Shown: in pieces, positions 49,929 to 57,800 of the stretch | How positions within the stretch are numbered: position 1 is the stretch's first letter | Layout of the letters: every line of letters begins with the position of its first letter | Assembly: GCF_020400605.1 (NCBI RefSeq) | Contig: NZ_JAINRD010000014.1 | Span: 62,001 to 126,000 of the forward strand | Direction of reading: 5' to 3' | DNA from: Streptomyces aculeolatus | GTDB taxonomy: Bacteria; Actinomycetota; Actinomycetes; Streptomycetales; Streptomycetaceae | Length of the DNA stretch: 64,000 bases | Notes under the pieces: model-generated | Databases searched by the model: none | What the model was told of the DNA's origin: nothing | The model's input: only the letters and a program-made list of their open reading frames with translations | Made by a program: the position numbers and the translations under genes

Positions 49929-49988
49929 GTTGCGTCCTCCCGTGGGGTGACGGGTGCGGGGCATCGTTTCGCGACATACCTGACATGC

Positions 49989-50024
49989 GTGACTGGTGTG
50001 CGGACAAGTGACTGGTGTGCGGAC
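49989..50024. repeat. 17-bp direct repeat upstream of the dehydrogenase gene
   Basis: GTGACTGGTGTGCGGAC occurs perfectly at 49989-50005 and 50008-50024, a 19-base period. It lies 61-96 bases upstream of the dehydrogenase start. It may be a tandem regulator site or a recent duplication. Nothing else is recognisable in the gap to 50197. Confidence 0.7.
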
Positions 50025-50197
50025 GGGCGCGCGCCGCCGTCAGGACCGTAACCGCTTTCGTCCCTGCCGAAAAGAGCTTTGGCAGCAACCGCGGGCAACT
50101 TCATCCCGGGATAGGACAAAGCCCAGTTGGGAGCACACGAGAGCGCCCGGCCGCGTACGGGCCGGGCGCTCTCGGATCCGCCCCGGGACGGCGGGCG

Positions 50198-51679
50198 CTA
50201 CTCCGCGGGCCGGGAGCGGGCCTTGAAGGCCGCCTTGCGGGCGTCCTTGGCGACCTGGCGGTCCGGGTGGAGGCGGCCCATCGCCTCCAGCACCTCCGGC
50301 GTGGCCGGGTGGTCCACCCGCCAGGCGGCGGCGAAGAAGCCGCGGTGCATGGCCACCAGATGCTCCACCAGCTCGCGCAGCTCCGGCGTGTCGTCCCGCA
50401 GCCCGCCCAACTGGGCGGCGACCGTGTCGACCGCCAGCCAGAAGACCATGTCCTCGCTGGGCTGCGGCACGCCGGCGACGCCGCGCTCGGTGAGCCAGAC
50501 GCGCGCCAGACCGCCCAGTTCGCGGTCGTGCAGGACGTCCCGTACCGCCGGCTCCGCCTCGCCGCCCGCGACGGCCAGCGCCTGCTGGCAGGCCAGCCGG
50601 CGGGCGGGGGCGCGGTCGTCGGCGCCGCGGGCGGCGTCGAGGAGCGCGGCGGCCGCCTCGGCGGGCTTGCGGTCCTCCAGCCACGCCTCCGCCTCCGTCT
50701 GGGCGACCGCGTCGGGCAGCCGGGGCAGCGCGTCGAGCAGGACGTAGGCGTCCTCGCCCGCCAGCTCGCCGACGAGCGGGGCGACCAGGCCCTCGGCGAG
50801 CATCCGCCGGCGCAGCGCGTACAGGCCGAGAGGGGTCAGGCGCACGACTCCGTAGCGGGAGACGTCCGCGTCGTCGGCGTCGTCCTCGGCGCCGTCCGCG
50901 GCCGGTGCGGCGCCGGCGGCTTCGAGCAGGATCTCCTCGGCCACCGGGCGGTACGCCACGACGCCCACCGGCTCCAGCATCCGGAACTGCTCGTCGAGCC
51001 GCAGCACCGCCTCCGAGACCTCCGCGAGGACCTCCTCGGTCGGCTCGTCCATGTCGTCGGGCACGACGAGGGAGGCGGCCAGCGCCGGCAGCGGGACGGC
51101 GCCGTCGGTGCCGGGGCCCTCCATGGCGGTGAGCAGGTAGAGGTTGCCGAGCGCGCCGTCGAGGAAGTCCGCGTCGGCCTCGGGGTCCCAGTCCAGCCGG
51201 TCGAGGTCCAGCTCCTCGCCCGCGGTGATCTGCTCCACCAGCGCGCTCATGTCCGGCAGCGCGGCGTCGGACAGCACGCACTCGCAGGCGGCGGCCCACA
51301 GCTCCAGCACGTCGGCGGGCGCGCCGCCGGTGACCAGCCGCAGGTCCGCGCTCGGCGCCGCGGTGCCCAGCTCCTCGTCGCCCTCCTCCGGCGCGGTCAC
51401 GTCGACCAGGCCGACGTCCACGGCGATCCGCCACGCCTCGCCGGCGACGGCCCGCGTCTCGCCCTCGTCGTCCGCGCTCTCCTTCAGGCCCAGCTCCGCC
51501 GCGGCCTCGCGCACCTCGGCGTCGGGCAGCTCCCCGCCGGCGCCCACCCGCAGCCCGGGACCGGCCCAGCGGGCCAGCCGGACGGCCCGCGCGAAGAGCG
51601 GCGCGGCCAGCGCCTCCCGGGCCAGCTCCGCCTCGGCGGGCAGCCGGACGGGCGGGAGGACGGTGCGGTCTGCGGTCAT
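50198..51679 (-). CDS. Conserved-looking actinobacterial protein of unknown function
   Basis: A 493-residue acidic, soluble protein without signal peptide, membrane helix or motif I can name. It is made of Leu/Ala/Glu-rich helices and contains repeated short helical units in the last 200 residues (LDALPRLPDAVAQTEAEAWL, ARRLACQQALAVAGGEAEP), suggestive of a HEAT-like or TPR-like stack. A Glu/Asp/Ala linker sits near residue 265. I start at ATG 51679, seven bases after GGAG; the frame extends to a TTG at 51685. It is divergent from the secreted nuclease gene. I recall similar unnamed proteins in Streptomyces, but the function is unknown. Confidence 0.75.
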   Translation of the reverse strand: MTADRTVLPPVRLPAEAELAREALAAPLFARAVRLARWAGPGLRVGAGGELPDAEVREAAAELGLKESADDEGETRAVAGEAWRIAVDVGLVDVTAPEEGDEELGTAAPSADLRLVTGGAPADVLELWAAACECVLSDAALPDMSALVEQITAGEELDLDRLDWDPEADADFLDGALGNLYLLTAMEGPGTDGAVPLPALAASLVVPDDMDEPTEEVLAEVSEAVLRLDEQFRMLEPVGVVAYRPVAEEILLEAAGAAPAADGAEDDADDADVSRYGVVRLTPLGLYALRRRMLAEGLVAPLVGELAGEDAYVLLDALPRLPDAVAQTEAEAWLEDRKPAEAAAALLDAARGADDRAPARRLACQQALAVAGGEAEPAVRDVLHDRELGGLARVWLTERGVAGVPQPSEDMVFWLAVDTVAAQLGGLRDDTPELRELVEHLVAMHRGFFAAAWRVDHPATPEVLEAMGRLHPDRQVAKDARKAAFKARSRPAE

Positions 51680-51780
51680 CGACAACTCCGAAGACTGGGG
51701 ATCAATCGGACGCTGCCCAAGGGTAGCCCCCGCGGGGCGGCGCGGCCGAAGACGCCGTTCCGGCGGGCCGCGCGCCCGGT

Positions 51781-51826
51781 GTTCATTTCAGGTTCCTTGA
51801 CAACGCCCGTACGCGCACACGACATT
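51781..51826 (+). promoter_or_regulatory. PHO-box-like repeats overlapping a promoter
   Basis: Two adjacent 11-base units, GTTCATTTCAG (51781-51791) and GTTCCTTGACA (51792-51802), match the Streptomyces PhoP direct-repeat pattern (consensus start GTTCACC). The second contains a perfect -35 TTGACA (51797-51802), followed after 18 bases by GACATT (51821-51826) as a possible -10. This would make the downstream secreted nuclease gene phosphate-controlled. A CCCTGT hexamer repeat (about 51880-51898) lies before the RBS. Confidence 0.6.
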
Positions 51827-51907
51827 GACGCGCGTAGACGCACGGTCCCTTCCGCCCCCGTCCCATCCTGCCCCGTCCCTGTCCCTGTCCCTGTCCCGGA
51901 GGACACC

Positions 51908-53743
51908 ATGCAACGCCGCGCCCGCCCCGTCCCGTACGCCGTCGCCGCCGCGCTCGCCGCCGCGCTGCTCGCCGCACCCGCCGCCGGGGCCGCGGGCGCC
52001 GCGGCCGGCGACGGGCAGATACGCATCCGCGACGTCCAGGGCGACACCCGGATATCCCCGTTCGCCGGGCAGCAGGTGAGCGCCGTGCCCGGTACCGTCA
52101 CGGCCGTCCGCGCCTTCGGCTCCGCCCGCGGCTTCTGGCTCCAGGACCCCCGGCCCGACGCGGACCCCGCCACCAGCGAGGCCGTCTTCGTCTTCACCGG
52201 CTCCACGACCCCCGGTGTCGCGCCCGGCGACGCGGTCGAGGTCTCCGGCACCGTCACCGAGTACTACCCCGGCGGCAAGGACGCCGGGCTGCAGTCCGTC
52301 ACCGAGCTGACCGGCGCCACGTGGACCACCGTCTCCGCCGGCAACCCGCTGCCCGGGGCCTTCGTGCTCCGTGACGCCACCGTCCCGGCCCGGTTCGCCC
52401 CCGACGCGGACGGCGGGAGCATCGAGGACCTGCGGCTGCGCCCCGGCTCGTACGCGCTCGACCGCTACGAGTCGCTGGAGGGCATGCGGGTCGCCGTGCG
52501 CGACGCCCGGGTCGTCGGGCCGACCACGTCGTTCAACGAGCTGTGGGTGACCGCCGAGCCCGCGCACAACCGCACCGCCCGCGGCGGCGTGCTGTACGCC
52601 GGCTACCGCGACCCCAACGGCGGCCGGGTCAAGGTCGCCTCCCTCATCCCGTTCGCCGAGCGCCCCTTCCCCGTCCTGGACGTCGGCGACCGGCTCGGCG
52701 GCACCACCGAAGGACCGCTGGACTACGACCAGTTCGGCGGCTACGAGCTCCAGGCCACCGCTCTCGGCGCCGAGCGGCGGACCGGACCGGACCGCGAGTC
52801 GGCCCGCCCGCAGCGCGCGGACGAACTGGCGGTGGCCACGTACAACGTGGAGAACCTCTCCGCCCGCGACGGCGCCGCGAAGTTCGACCGGCTGGCCCGC
52901 GCCCTCGTCGACGGCCTCGCCTCCCCCGACATCGTCGCGCTCCAGGAGGTCCAGGACGACAACGGCGCCACCGACGACGCCGTGACCGGCGCCGGCGCCA
53001 CCCTGCGCAAGCTGACCGACGCGATCGCCGCCGCCGGCGGGCCCGCTTACGAGTGGCGCCAGATCGACCCCGCGGACGACGCGGACGGCGGCCAGCCGGG
53101 CGGCAACATCCGCGTCGCGTTCCTCTACGACCCCGAGCGCGTGTCCTTCACCGACCGCCCCGGCGGCGACGCCACGACGCCCGTGGCGGTCACCGACGAC
53201 GGCGGCGCCCCGGCGCTCTCCGCCTCCCCGGGGCGTATCGCGCCCGGCGACGCGGCCTGGAACGACAGCCGCAAGCCGCTCGCCGGCGAGTTCACCTTCC
53301 GCGGCCGCACGGTCTTCGTCGTCGCCGGCCACTTCAGCTCCAAGGGCGGCGACCAAGGGCTCGACAGCCGCTTCCAGCCGCCCGCGCGCGGCTCGGAGGA
53401 GCAGCGGATCGCGCAGGCCGCGGCGGTCAACGGGTTCGTACGGGACGTGCTCGCCGTGGACCGCCGGGCGGGCGTCGTCGTCGCCGGCGACATCAACGAC
53501 TTCCCCTTCTCCCCCGCCGTCGAGCGGCTGACCGCAGGACGCGCGCTCGTGGACCTGGTGAACGGGCTGCCGCGCGCCGAGCGCTACGGGTATGTCTTCA
53601 ACGGCAACTCCCAGGTGCTGGACCACATCCTGACCAGCCCCGCGCTGGCGGCCCGGGCGGACTACGACATCGTGCACCTCAACGCCGAGTACGCCGACCA
53701 GGCCAGCGACCACGACCCCTCGGTCGCCCGGCTCAGGCCCTGA
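51908..53743 (+). CDS. Secreted endonuclease/exonuclease/phosphatase family protein
   Basis: A 611-residue protein with a Sec signal peptide (about 1-31). Residues ~38-290 contain an OB-like module often found in extracellular nucleases (IRDVQGDTRISPFAGQQV, VSGTVTEYY). From ~305 there is an EEP domain with its full catalytic set: VATYNVENLS, DIVALQEVQDDNG, FVVAGHFSSKGGD, VVVAGDINDFPFSP and QASDHDPSVARL. It probably degrades extracellular DNA/RNA or phosphoesters and supplies phosphate. I chose ATG 51908 after GGAGGA (51898-51903); the open frame further upstream is not coding. The promoter has a PHO-box-like repeat. Its 3' end overlaps the convergent EI24 gene by 11 bases. Confidence 0.93.
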   Translation: MQRRARPVPYAVAAALAAALLAAPAAGAAGAAAGDGQIRIRDVQGDTRISPFAGQQVSAVPGTVTAVRAFGSARGFWLQDPRPDADPATSEAVFVFTGSTTPGVAPGDAVEVSGTVTEYYPGGKDAGLQSVTELTGATWTTVSAGNPLPGAFVLRDATVPARFAPDADGGSIEDLRLRPGSYALDRYESLEGMRVAVRDARVVGPTTSFNELWVTAEPAHNRTARGGVLYAGYRDPNGGRVKVASLIPFAERPFPVLDVGDRLGGTTEGPLDYDQFGGYELQATALGAERRTGPDRESARPQRADELAVATYNVENLSARDGAAKFDRLARALVDGLASPDIVALQEVQDDNGATDDAVTGAGATLRKLTDAIAAAGGPAYEWRQIDPADDADGGQPGGNIRVAFLYDPERVSFTDRPGGDATTPVAVTDDGGAPALSASPGRIAPGDAAWNDSRKPLAGEFTFRGRTVFVVAGHFSSKGGDQGLDSRFQPPARGSEEQRIAQAAAVNGFVRDVLAVDRRAGVVVAGDINDFPFSPAVERLTAGRALVDLVNGLPRAERYGYVFNGNSQVLDHILTSPALAARADYDIVHLNAEYADQASDHDPSVARLRP

Positions 53744-54590
53744 CGGGCGGCGGCCCGGCGCCCGGCGGCGCACCGGGGGCGGGCGGCGCGGGCGGCGTCC
53801 CCGGGGCGCCCGGCACCGGTGCCGGGCCGGGTGCCGGGCCGGCGGCCGGCACGTCGTCGCCGACGAGGTGGCGGGCGAGCAGCGTCGCGCCCACCACCGC
53901 CCCCGGCATCACCACCACCGCGGCCAGCGGCACCAGGAACAGCAGCACGATCGGCACGCCGAAGCCGAGCGCGAGCATCTTGCGCCGGCGCAGCAGCGCC
54001 AGCCGCCCGCGCACGTCTATCCCGCGGCGCTGCAGGGCGAACGACGTCAGCTCGACCGTGAGGAAGAAGCCGGCGACGGCGAAGCCGAGCGCGGGCACGA
54101 CGGTCTGCCCGAAGAACGGCACGAAGCCGAGGAAGAACAGCGGCACGGTGAACATCAGCGCCCGCGACAGCACATGGACGCTCTCCTTCAGCGACCGCCA
54201 CAGCCCCGGCAGCAGCGGCTCGTCCGGGCTGGGCGGGCAGTGCCCGGCGTCCTCCTCGACGCGCCCGGACAGCGCCTCGTAGAACGGGTCGCCGATCAGC
54301 AGCGCGACGGCCGTGAACGTGAGCAGCGCGAGGCCGATGCCGCCGAGCAGCAGCAGCGCCATGAACAGCCCGCGCAGCAGCCCGGGCCAGGGCGAGTCCC
54401 AGTCGTCCGCGAAGGGCGTGGCCCACACGGCGACGTCGTCGGCCCAGTAGGCGAGGGCGGCGAGCGCGGCGGCGTAGAGCACGAGCGCGATGAGAGCGGG
54501 CACGAGGCCGAGGGCCCACGACCGCCCGTGCCCGGCGACCCAGCGCAGCCCCTTGCCGACGTAGCCGAATCCGGTGGTGAAGTCACGCAT
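53733..54590 (-). CDS. EI24 domain-containing membrane protein
   Basis: A 285-residue protein of the EI24/CysZ-like family. Four to six membrane segments are visible, for example WALGLVPALIALVLYAAALA, GLFMALLLLGGIGLALLTFT, LFFLGFVPFFGQTVVPALGF and MLALGFGVPIVLLFLVPLAA. The family motif region includes IGDPFYEALSGRVEEDAG and ELTSFALQRRGIDVRGRLA. The last ~45 residues are Pro/Gly-rich. In CysZ relatives the role is sulfate uptake, but in actinobacteria it is not established. The start ATG 54590 and the AGGG before it lie inside a 17-bp perfect hairpin. Confidence 0.88.
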   Translation of the reverse strand: MRDFTTGFGYVGKGLRWVAGHGRSWALGLVPALIALVLYAAALAALAYWADDVAVWATPFADDWDSPWPGLLRGLFMALLLLGGIGLALLTFTAVALLIGDPFYEALSGRVEEDAGHCPPSPDEPLLPGLWRSLKESVHVLSRALMFTVPLFFLGFVPFFGQTVVPALGFAVAGFFLTVELTSFALQRRGIDVRGRLALLRRRKMLALGFGVPIVLLFLVPLAAVVVMPGAVVGATLLARHLVGDDVPAAGPAPGPAPVPGAPGTPPAPPAPGAPPGAGPPPVRA

Positions 54591-54621
54591 GCCCGCAACC
54601 CTAGAGGGTTGCGGGCATGCG
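54586..54621 (-). promoter_or_regulatory. Perfect 17-bp hairpin enclosing the EI24 start codon
   Basis: Positions 54586-54602 pair without mismatch with 54605-54621. Read on the minus strand, the stem contains a first ATG (54619-54617) opening a five-codon reading frame that ends at TAG in the loop. It also contains the AGGG Shine-Dalgarno-like sequence and the EI24 start ATG. It lies 23 bases after the stop of the upstream gene, so it may be that gene's terminator, a translational block for EI24, or both. Confidence 0.82.
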
Positions 54622-54643
54622 CGGTCGCGGACGGGGGCGGGGG

Positions 54644-55873
54644 TCAGCGTTCGGTGAACTCGGGGACCCAGCGGCGGGCGTCGCCGCCGTCGCCGTTGCC
54701 CGCGCGGTTGCCGGACAGCGGGATCACCTCGTCGTCGTCGAAGCCGATGAGCACGAGGCGGTTCTTGTACTCGTTCTCCTGGCAGACCCCGGGGTCGCAG
54801 CCCCAGGCGATCAGCCGCTCGTCGTCGGCCCAGGCGAGGAGCTGCTGCCCGGGCACCTTCGCGACGCGCTCGCCCGTACGGGCGTCGAGCACCTCGGAGG
54901 CGATCTCGTCGCCCTCGCCGGCGAACTCGCCGCCGACCAGCCGGCCGTCGGGCGACAGGCCGGCCTCGGCGTACGAGACGTGCTTCTCCCGCGCCGGCCG
55001 CTCGGCCTTCTCGCCGGACAGGTCGTAGTAGAGGCGGCCGGGCTCGAACGCCCAGTGCTCCCAGAGCAGTTCGCCGTCGCTGCTCCAGTTCAGGTCCTCG
55101 CGTCCGTTCATGCCCTCCATACCGTGGTCGGGGTCGTCGGCGTACGGCAGTTCGGTGTACTCGGCGTCGCCGGAGTCCGCGTCGGCGACGTAGAAGCCGG
55201 TGCGGCTGCGCTTGGCGCCCGGCACCTTGTCGTCGTTCAGCCAGTACGAGGCGTCCTTGAAGCGGCGGTCCGGGTTGTGGGAGTACGCGGTGGCCACGAG
55301 CCGCTCGCCGTCCGGCGAGAACTCCACCGAGCCCACGCCCTCGCCGTCGAGCGGGATCCACCGCTCCACCTCGCCGCTGGCCAGGTCGAGCAGCCCGATG
55401 CGCCGCGCGGGCAGGTCGTCCTCGAGGACGGCCGCCGTGCGCATGCCGGGCGCGACGTCGATCCAGGCCCAGTCGGTGTCCTCGTACCGCCCGGTGTCCG
55501 GGTCGTACAGGCGCCACTTGCGGCCTCCGACGGCGTCGCCGCCGGGCAGGTCCTCGGTCTCGTTGGTGTACCAGGAGGCCAGGGCCACGTCGCCGGCGGC
55601 GATCAGCCCCCGCGGCGGCGACTCCCCCGGCCGCCCGATCACGTCGTCCTGCGGGACCGCGGCCGACTCCCCCCCGCCGGATCCGGGCACGGTCAGCGGC
55701 ACGGCGACGGCCACCGCGACGACGGCGGCCACGGCCGCCACGGCGCCGGTGACGCCCCGCGCCCGGCGCCTGCGCCGCGTCCTGAGCACCCGCCCCGCCA
55801 GCCCGGGGTCCGGACGCGCGTCCGACTCCGCCATGTGGTGCAGCGAACGGCGCACCAGCTCCTCGACCTTCAC
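54644..55873 (-). CDS. Membrane protein paired with SigE-type sigma factor, beta-propeller-like exterior
   Basis: A 409-residue protein. Residues 1-40 are a basic cytoplasmic head, 41-63 a single membrane helix, and the rest an extracytoplasmic domain with repeated strands such as MRTAAVLEDDLPARRIGLLD, VGSVEFSPDGERLVATAYS and SYAEAGLSPDGRLVGGEFAG. The xxSPDG repeats suggest a WD40/TolB-like propeller. It starts at GTG 55873, overlapping the sigma factor stop by four bases. That coupling suggests it is the sigma factor's membrane partner or anti-sigma-like sensor, although no zinc anti-sigma motif is visible. Confidence 0.82.
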   Translation of the reverse strand: MKVEELVRRSLHHMAESDARPDPGLAGRVLRTRRRRRARGVTGAVAAVAAVVAVAVAVPLTVPGSGGGESAAVPQDDVIGRPGESPPRGLIAAGDVALASWYTNETEDLPGGDAVGGRKWRLYDPDTGRYEDTDWAWIDVAPGMRTAAVLEDDLPARRIGLLDLASGEVERWIPLDGEGVGSVEFSPDGERLVATAYSHNPDRRFKDASYWLNDDKVPGAKRSRTGFYVADADSGDAEYTELPYADDPDHGMEGMNGREDLNWSSDGELLWEHWAFEPGRLYYDLSGEKAERPAREKHVSYAEAGLSPDGRLVGGEFAGEGDEIASEVLDARTGERVAKVPGQQLLAWADDERLIAWGCDPGVCQENEYKNRLVLIGFDDDEVIPLSGNRAGNGDGGDARRWVPEFTER

Positions 55874-56439
55874 GGTTTGACCTCCGTCAACTGCTCTTCG
55901 CGTACGGGTTGCGGGGTGCCCGGCGGGTCGAGGCCGAGGGAGGCCAGCTCCGGGGACATGGCGCGCAGCTTGTCCAGTGAACGCCGCGTGGTGCTGCGCA
56001 CGGTGCCGACCGAGCACCCGAGGACGGCGGCCACCTCGGCCTCCGGCAGATCCTCGTAGTACCGCAGCACGAGCATCGTGCGCTGCTTCACGGTCAGCCG
56101 GCGCAGCGCCCGCGCCATCACGATCCGCAGCTCCGCGTCGTGCACGGGGTCGCCGCCTGCCGCCGCCCTGCCAGGTTCCGGCGGCTCGGCGACGACCTGC
56201 TCGCGGGACCGCCAGCGCAGCCGCCAGCGGCTGATCTGCTGGCGGTAGAGCACCTGGCGGACGTACGCCTCCGGCTCGTCGATGCGCTGCCAGCGCCCCG
56301 CCGCCTTGATCAGCGCGTTCTGCAGCAGGTCCTCCGCGGCGCCGCGGTCACCGCCGCTCAGCAGCAGTGCGGTCCTGAACAGCACACCGGACCTGGACTC
56401 CACGAACTCGTGGAAACCGGCCTCGCTTGCCGCGTCCAT
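55870..56439 (-). CDS. SigE family ECF RNA polymerase sigma factor
   Basis: A 189-residue ECF sigma factor. Region 2 runs FHEFVESRSGVLFRTALLLS with GAAEDLLQNALIKAAGRWQR; region 4 runs LRRLTVKQRTMLVLRYYEDL, PEAEVAAVLGCSVGTVRSTT and RRSLDKLRA. The weak region 2.4 and the N-terminal GFHEFVESR type fit the SigE subgroup common in Streptomyces, whose members lack classic anti-sigma factors and are followed by a membrane protein, as here. It starts at ATG 56439. Target promoters are not identifiable from sequence. Confidence 0.93.
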   Translation of the reverse strand: MDAASEAGFHEFVESRSGVLFRTALLLSGGDRGAAEDLLQNALIKAAGRWQRIDEPEAYVRQVLYRQQISRWRLRWRSREQVVAEPPEPGRAAAGGDPVHDAELRIVMARALRRLTVKQRTMLVLRYYEDLPEAEVAAVLGCSVGTVRSTTRRSLDKLRAMSPELASLGLDPPGTPQPVREEQLTEVKP

Positions 56440-56520
56440 CTCCCCTTGCCCCTCCCTCGTCCGGGGTCACCCTGCCCCTGTAGACGCCTCCCGCGTACCG
56501 CCGCTATGCCTCGAAAGACG

Positions 56521-56559
56521 AAAAAACCGCCGCGCACGGCGACATGCCGTGCGCGGCGG
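56521..56559 (-). terminator. Intrinsic terminator of dapD
   Basis: A perfect 14-bp stem, CCGCCGCGCACGGC (56527-56540) with GCCGTGCGCGGCGG (56546-56559), has a five-base loop. On the minus strand it is followed by six T residues (complement of 56521-56526). It lies 53 bases past the dapD stop and is the clearest U-tract terminator in the window. Confidence 0.92.
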
Positions 56560-56611
56560 GCTCGGGCGGGGCCGGGGAGGCGGATCCGGGGTACGAACCG
56601 GCCGCCCCGCG

Positions 56612-57607
56612 TCAGTCGTTGGCGTGCAGCGCGGCGTTCAGCCCGCCCCACGAACCGGAGCGCTGGCGGGCCTCGACCGCGCCGGTGGTGGAGTTGCGCA
56701 GGAACAGCAGGTTGCTCGCGCCGGACAGCTCGCGGGCCTTGACCACGGCGCCGTCCGGCAGCGCGACCTTCGTGCCGGCGGTGACGTACAGGCCGGCCTC
56801 GACGATGCAGTCGTCGCCCAGCGAGATGCCGATGCCGGCCTGGGCGCCCAGCAGGCAGCGCTCGCCGAGGGAGATGACGTCCTTGCCGCCGCCGGAGAGC
56901 GTGCCCATGATCGAGGCGCCGCCGCCGACGTCCGAGCCGTCGCCGACGACGACGCCCGCGGAGATCCGGCCCTCGACCATGGACGTGCCGAGGGTGCCGG
57001 CGTTGAAGTTGACGAAGCCCTCGTGCATGACGGTGGTGCCGGCGGCGAGGTGCGCGCCGAGGCGGACGCGGTCGGCGTCGCCGATGCGGACGCCGGAGGG
57101 CAGCACGTAGTCGACCATGCGCGGGAACTTGTCGAGGTGGCTGACCTGGAGGTGCTGCCCGGCGGCGCGGACCGCGAGCCGCACCTCCTCGATCCGGTCG
57201 GCGGGCACGGGGCCGTGGGAGGTCCAGGCGACGTTGGCCAGCAGGCCGAAGATGCCGTCGAGGCTCTGCCCGTGCGGGCGGACCAGCCGGTGGCTGAGCA
57301 GGTGCAGCCGCAGGTACACGTCGTGGGCGTCGGCCGGCTTCTCCTGCAGCGAGGAGATCACCGTGCGCACCGCGACGACCTCCACCCCGCGCCGCGGGTC
57401 GGGGCCCAGTGCCGCCCGCGCCGGCTCCCCGAGCAGCTCGGCCGCGCGCTCGGGGGTCAGCCGCTCGGTGCCCGCGGGGCCGGGGCCGTCGGCGAGCGCG
57501 GGGGCGGGGAACCAGGTGTCCAGGACGGTGCCGTCGGGGGTGACGGTGGCCAGGCCGGTGGCCGCGGCGCCGGTGGTGAGGGTGGCGGAGGTCGCTGCGT
57601 CGCTCAT
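56612..57607 (-). CDS. dapD: Tetrahydrodipicolinate N-succinyltransferase DapD
   Basis: A 331-residue acyltransferase that succinylates tetrahydrodipicolinate with succinyl-CoA in the lysine/meso-diaminopimelate pathway. The C-terminal left-handed beta-helix shows the hexapeptide pattern: GAHLAAGTTVMHEGFVNFNA, GTLGTSMVEGRISAGVVVGD, GSDVGGGASIMGTLSGGGK and LGERCLLGAQAGIGISLGDD. The N-terminal region and the length match actinobacterial DapD rather than the shorter proteobacterial form. It starts at ATG 57607, stands alone, and ends at a strong intrinsic terminator. Confidence 0.95.
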   Translation of the reverse strand: MSDAATSATLTTGAAATGLATVTPDGTVLDTWFPAPALADGPGPAGTERLTPERAAELLGEPARAALGPDPRRGVEVVAVRTVISSLQEKPADAHDVYLRLHLLSHRLVRPHGQSLDGIFGLLANVAWTSHGPVPADRIEEVRLAVRAAGQHLQVSHLDKFPRMVDYVLPSGVRIGDADRVRLGAHLAAGTTVMHEGFVNFNAGTLGTSMVEGRISAGVVVGDGSDVGGGASIMGTLSGGGKDVISLGERCLLGAQAGIGISLGDDCIVEAGLYVTAGTKVALPDGAVVKARELSGASNLLFLRNSTTGAVEARQRSGSWGGLNAALHAND

Positions 57608-57710
57608 ACCCGAACGCTAACCGCCGCCCCGCACGGGAGGCGAACCGGTCCGTATGGCGACACGCTCCGCCAGGGGCCGCCGGCCGCGGGGCGGGCGCCG
57701 CGGCGGCCCA

Positions 57711-57743
57711 CGGGGGCGGCCCGGTGCTCCCGGGCCGCCCCCG
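57711..57743 (-). terminator. Terminator of the sigma/CU044_5270 operon
   Basis: A perfect 14-bp stem pairs 57711-57724 (CGGGGGCGGCCCGG) with 57730-57743 around a five-base loop, 58 bases past the stop of the CU044_5270-type gene. It may also insulate the divergent dapD promoter. No T-run. Confidence 0.75.
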
Positions 57744-57800
57744 CGTCCCGTACGGACCCCTGTCCCGTACGGCTTCGCCCCCTCCGGACGCCGCCGGCCC

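Noticed and set aside
51870..51898. CCCTGT hexamer repeats before the secreted nuclease gene as an operator
   Set aside because: They are simple tandem slippage sequence next to the RBS, and the PHO-box-like repeats upstream are a better regulatory candidate.
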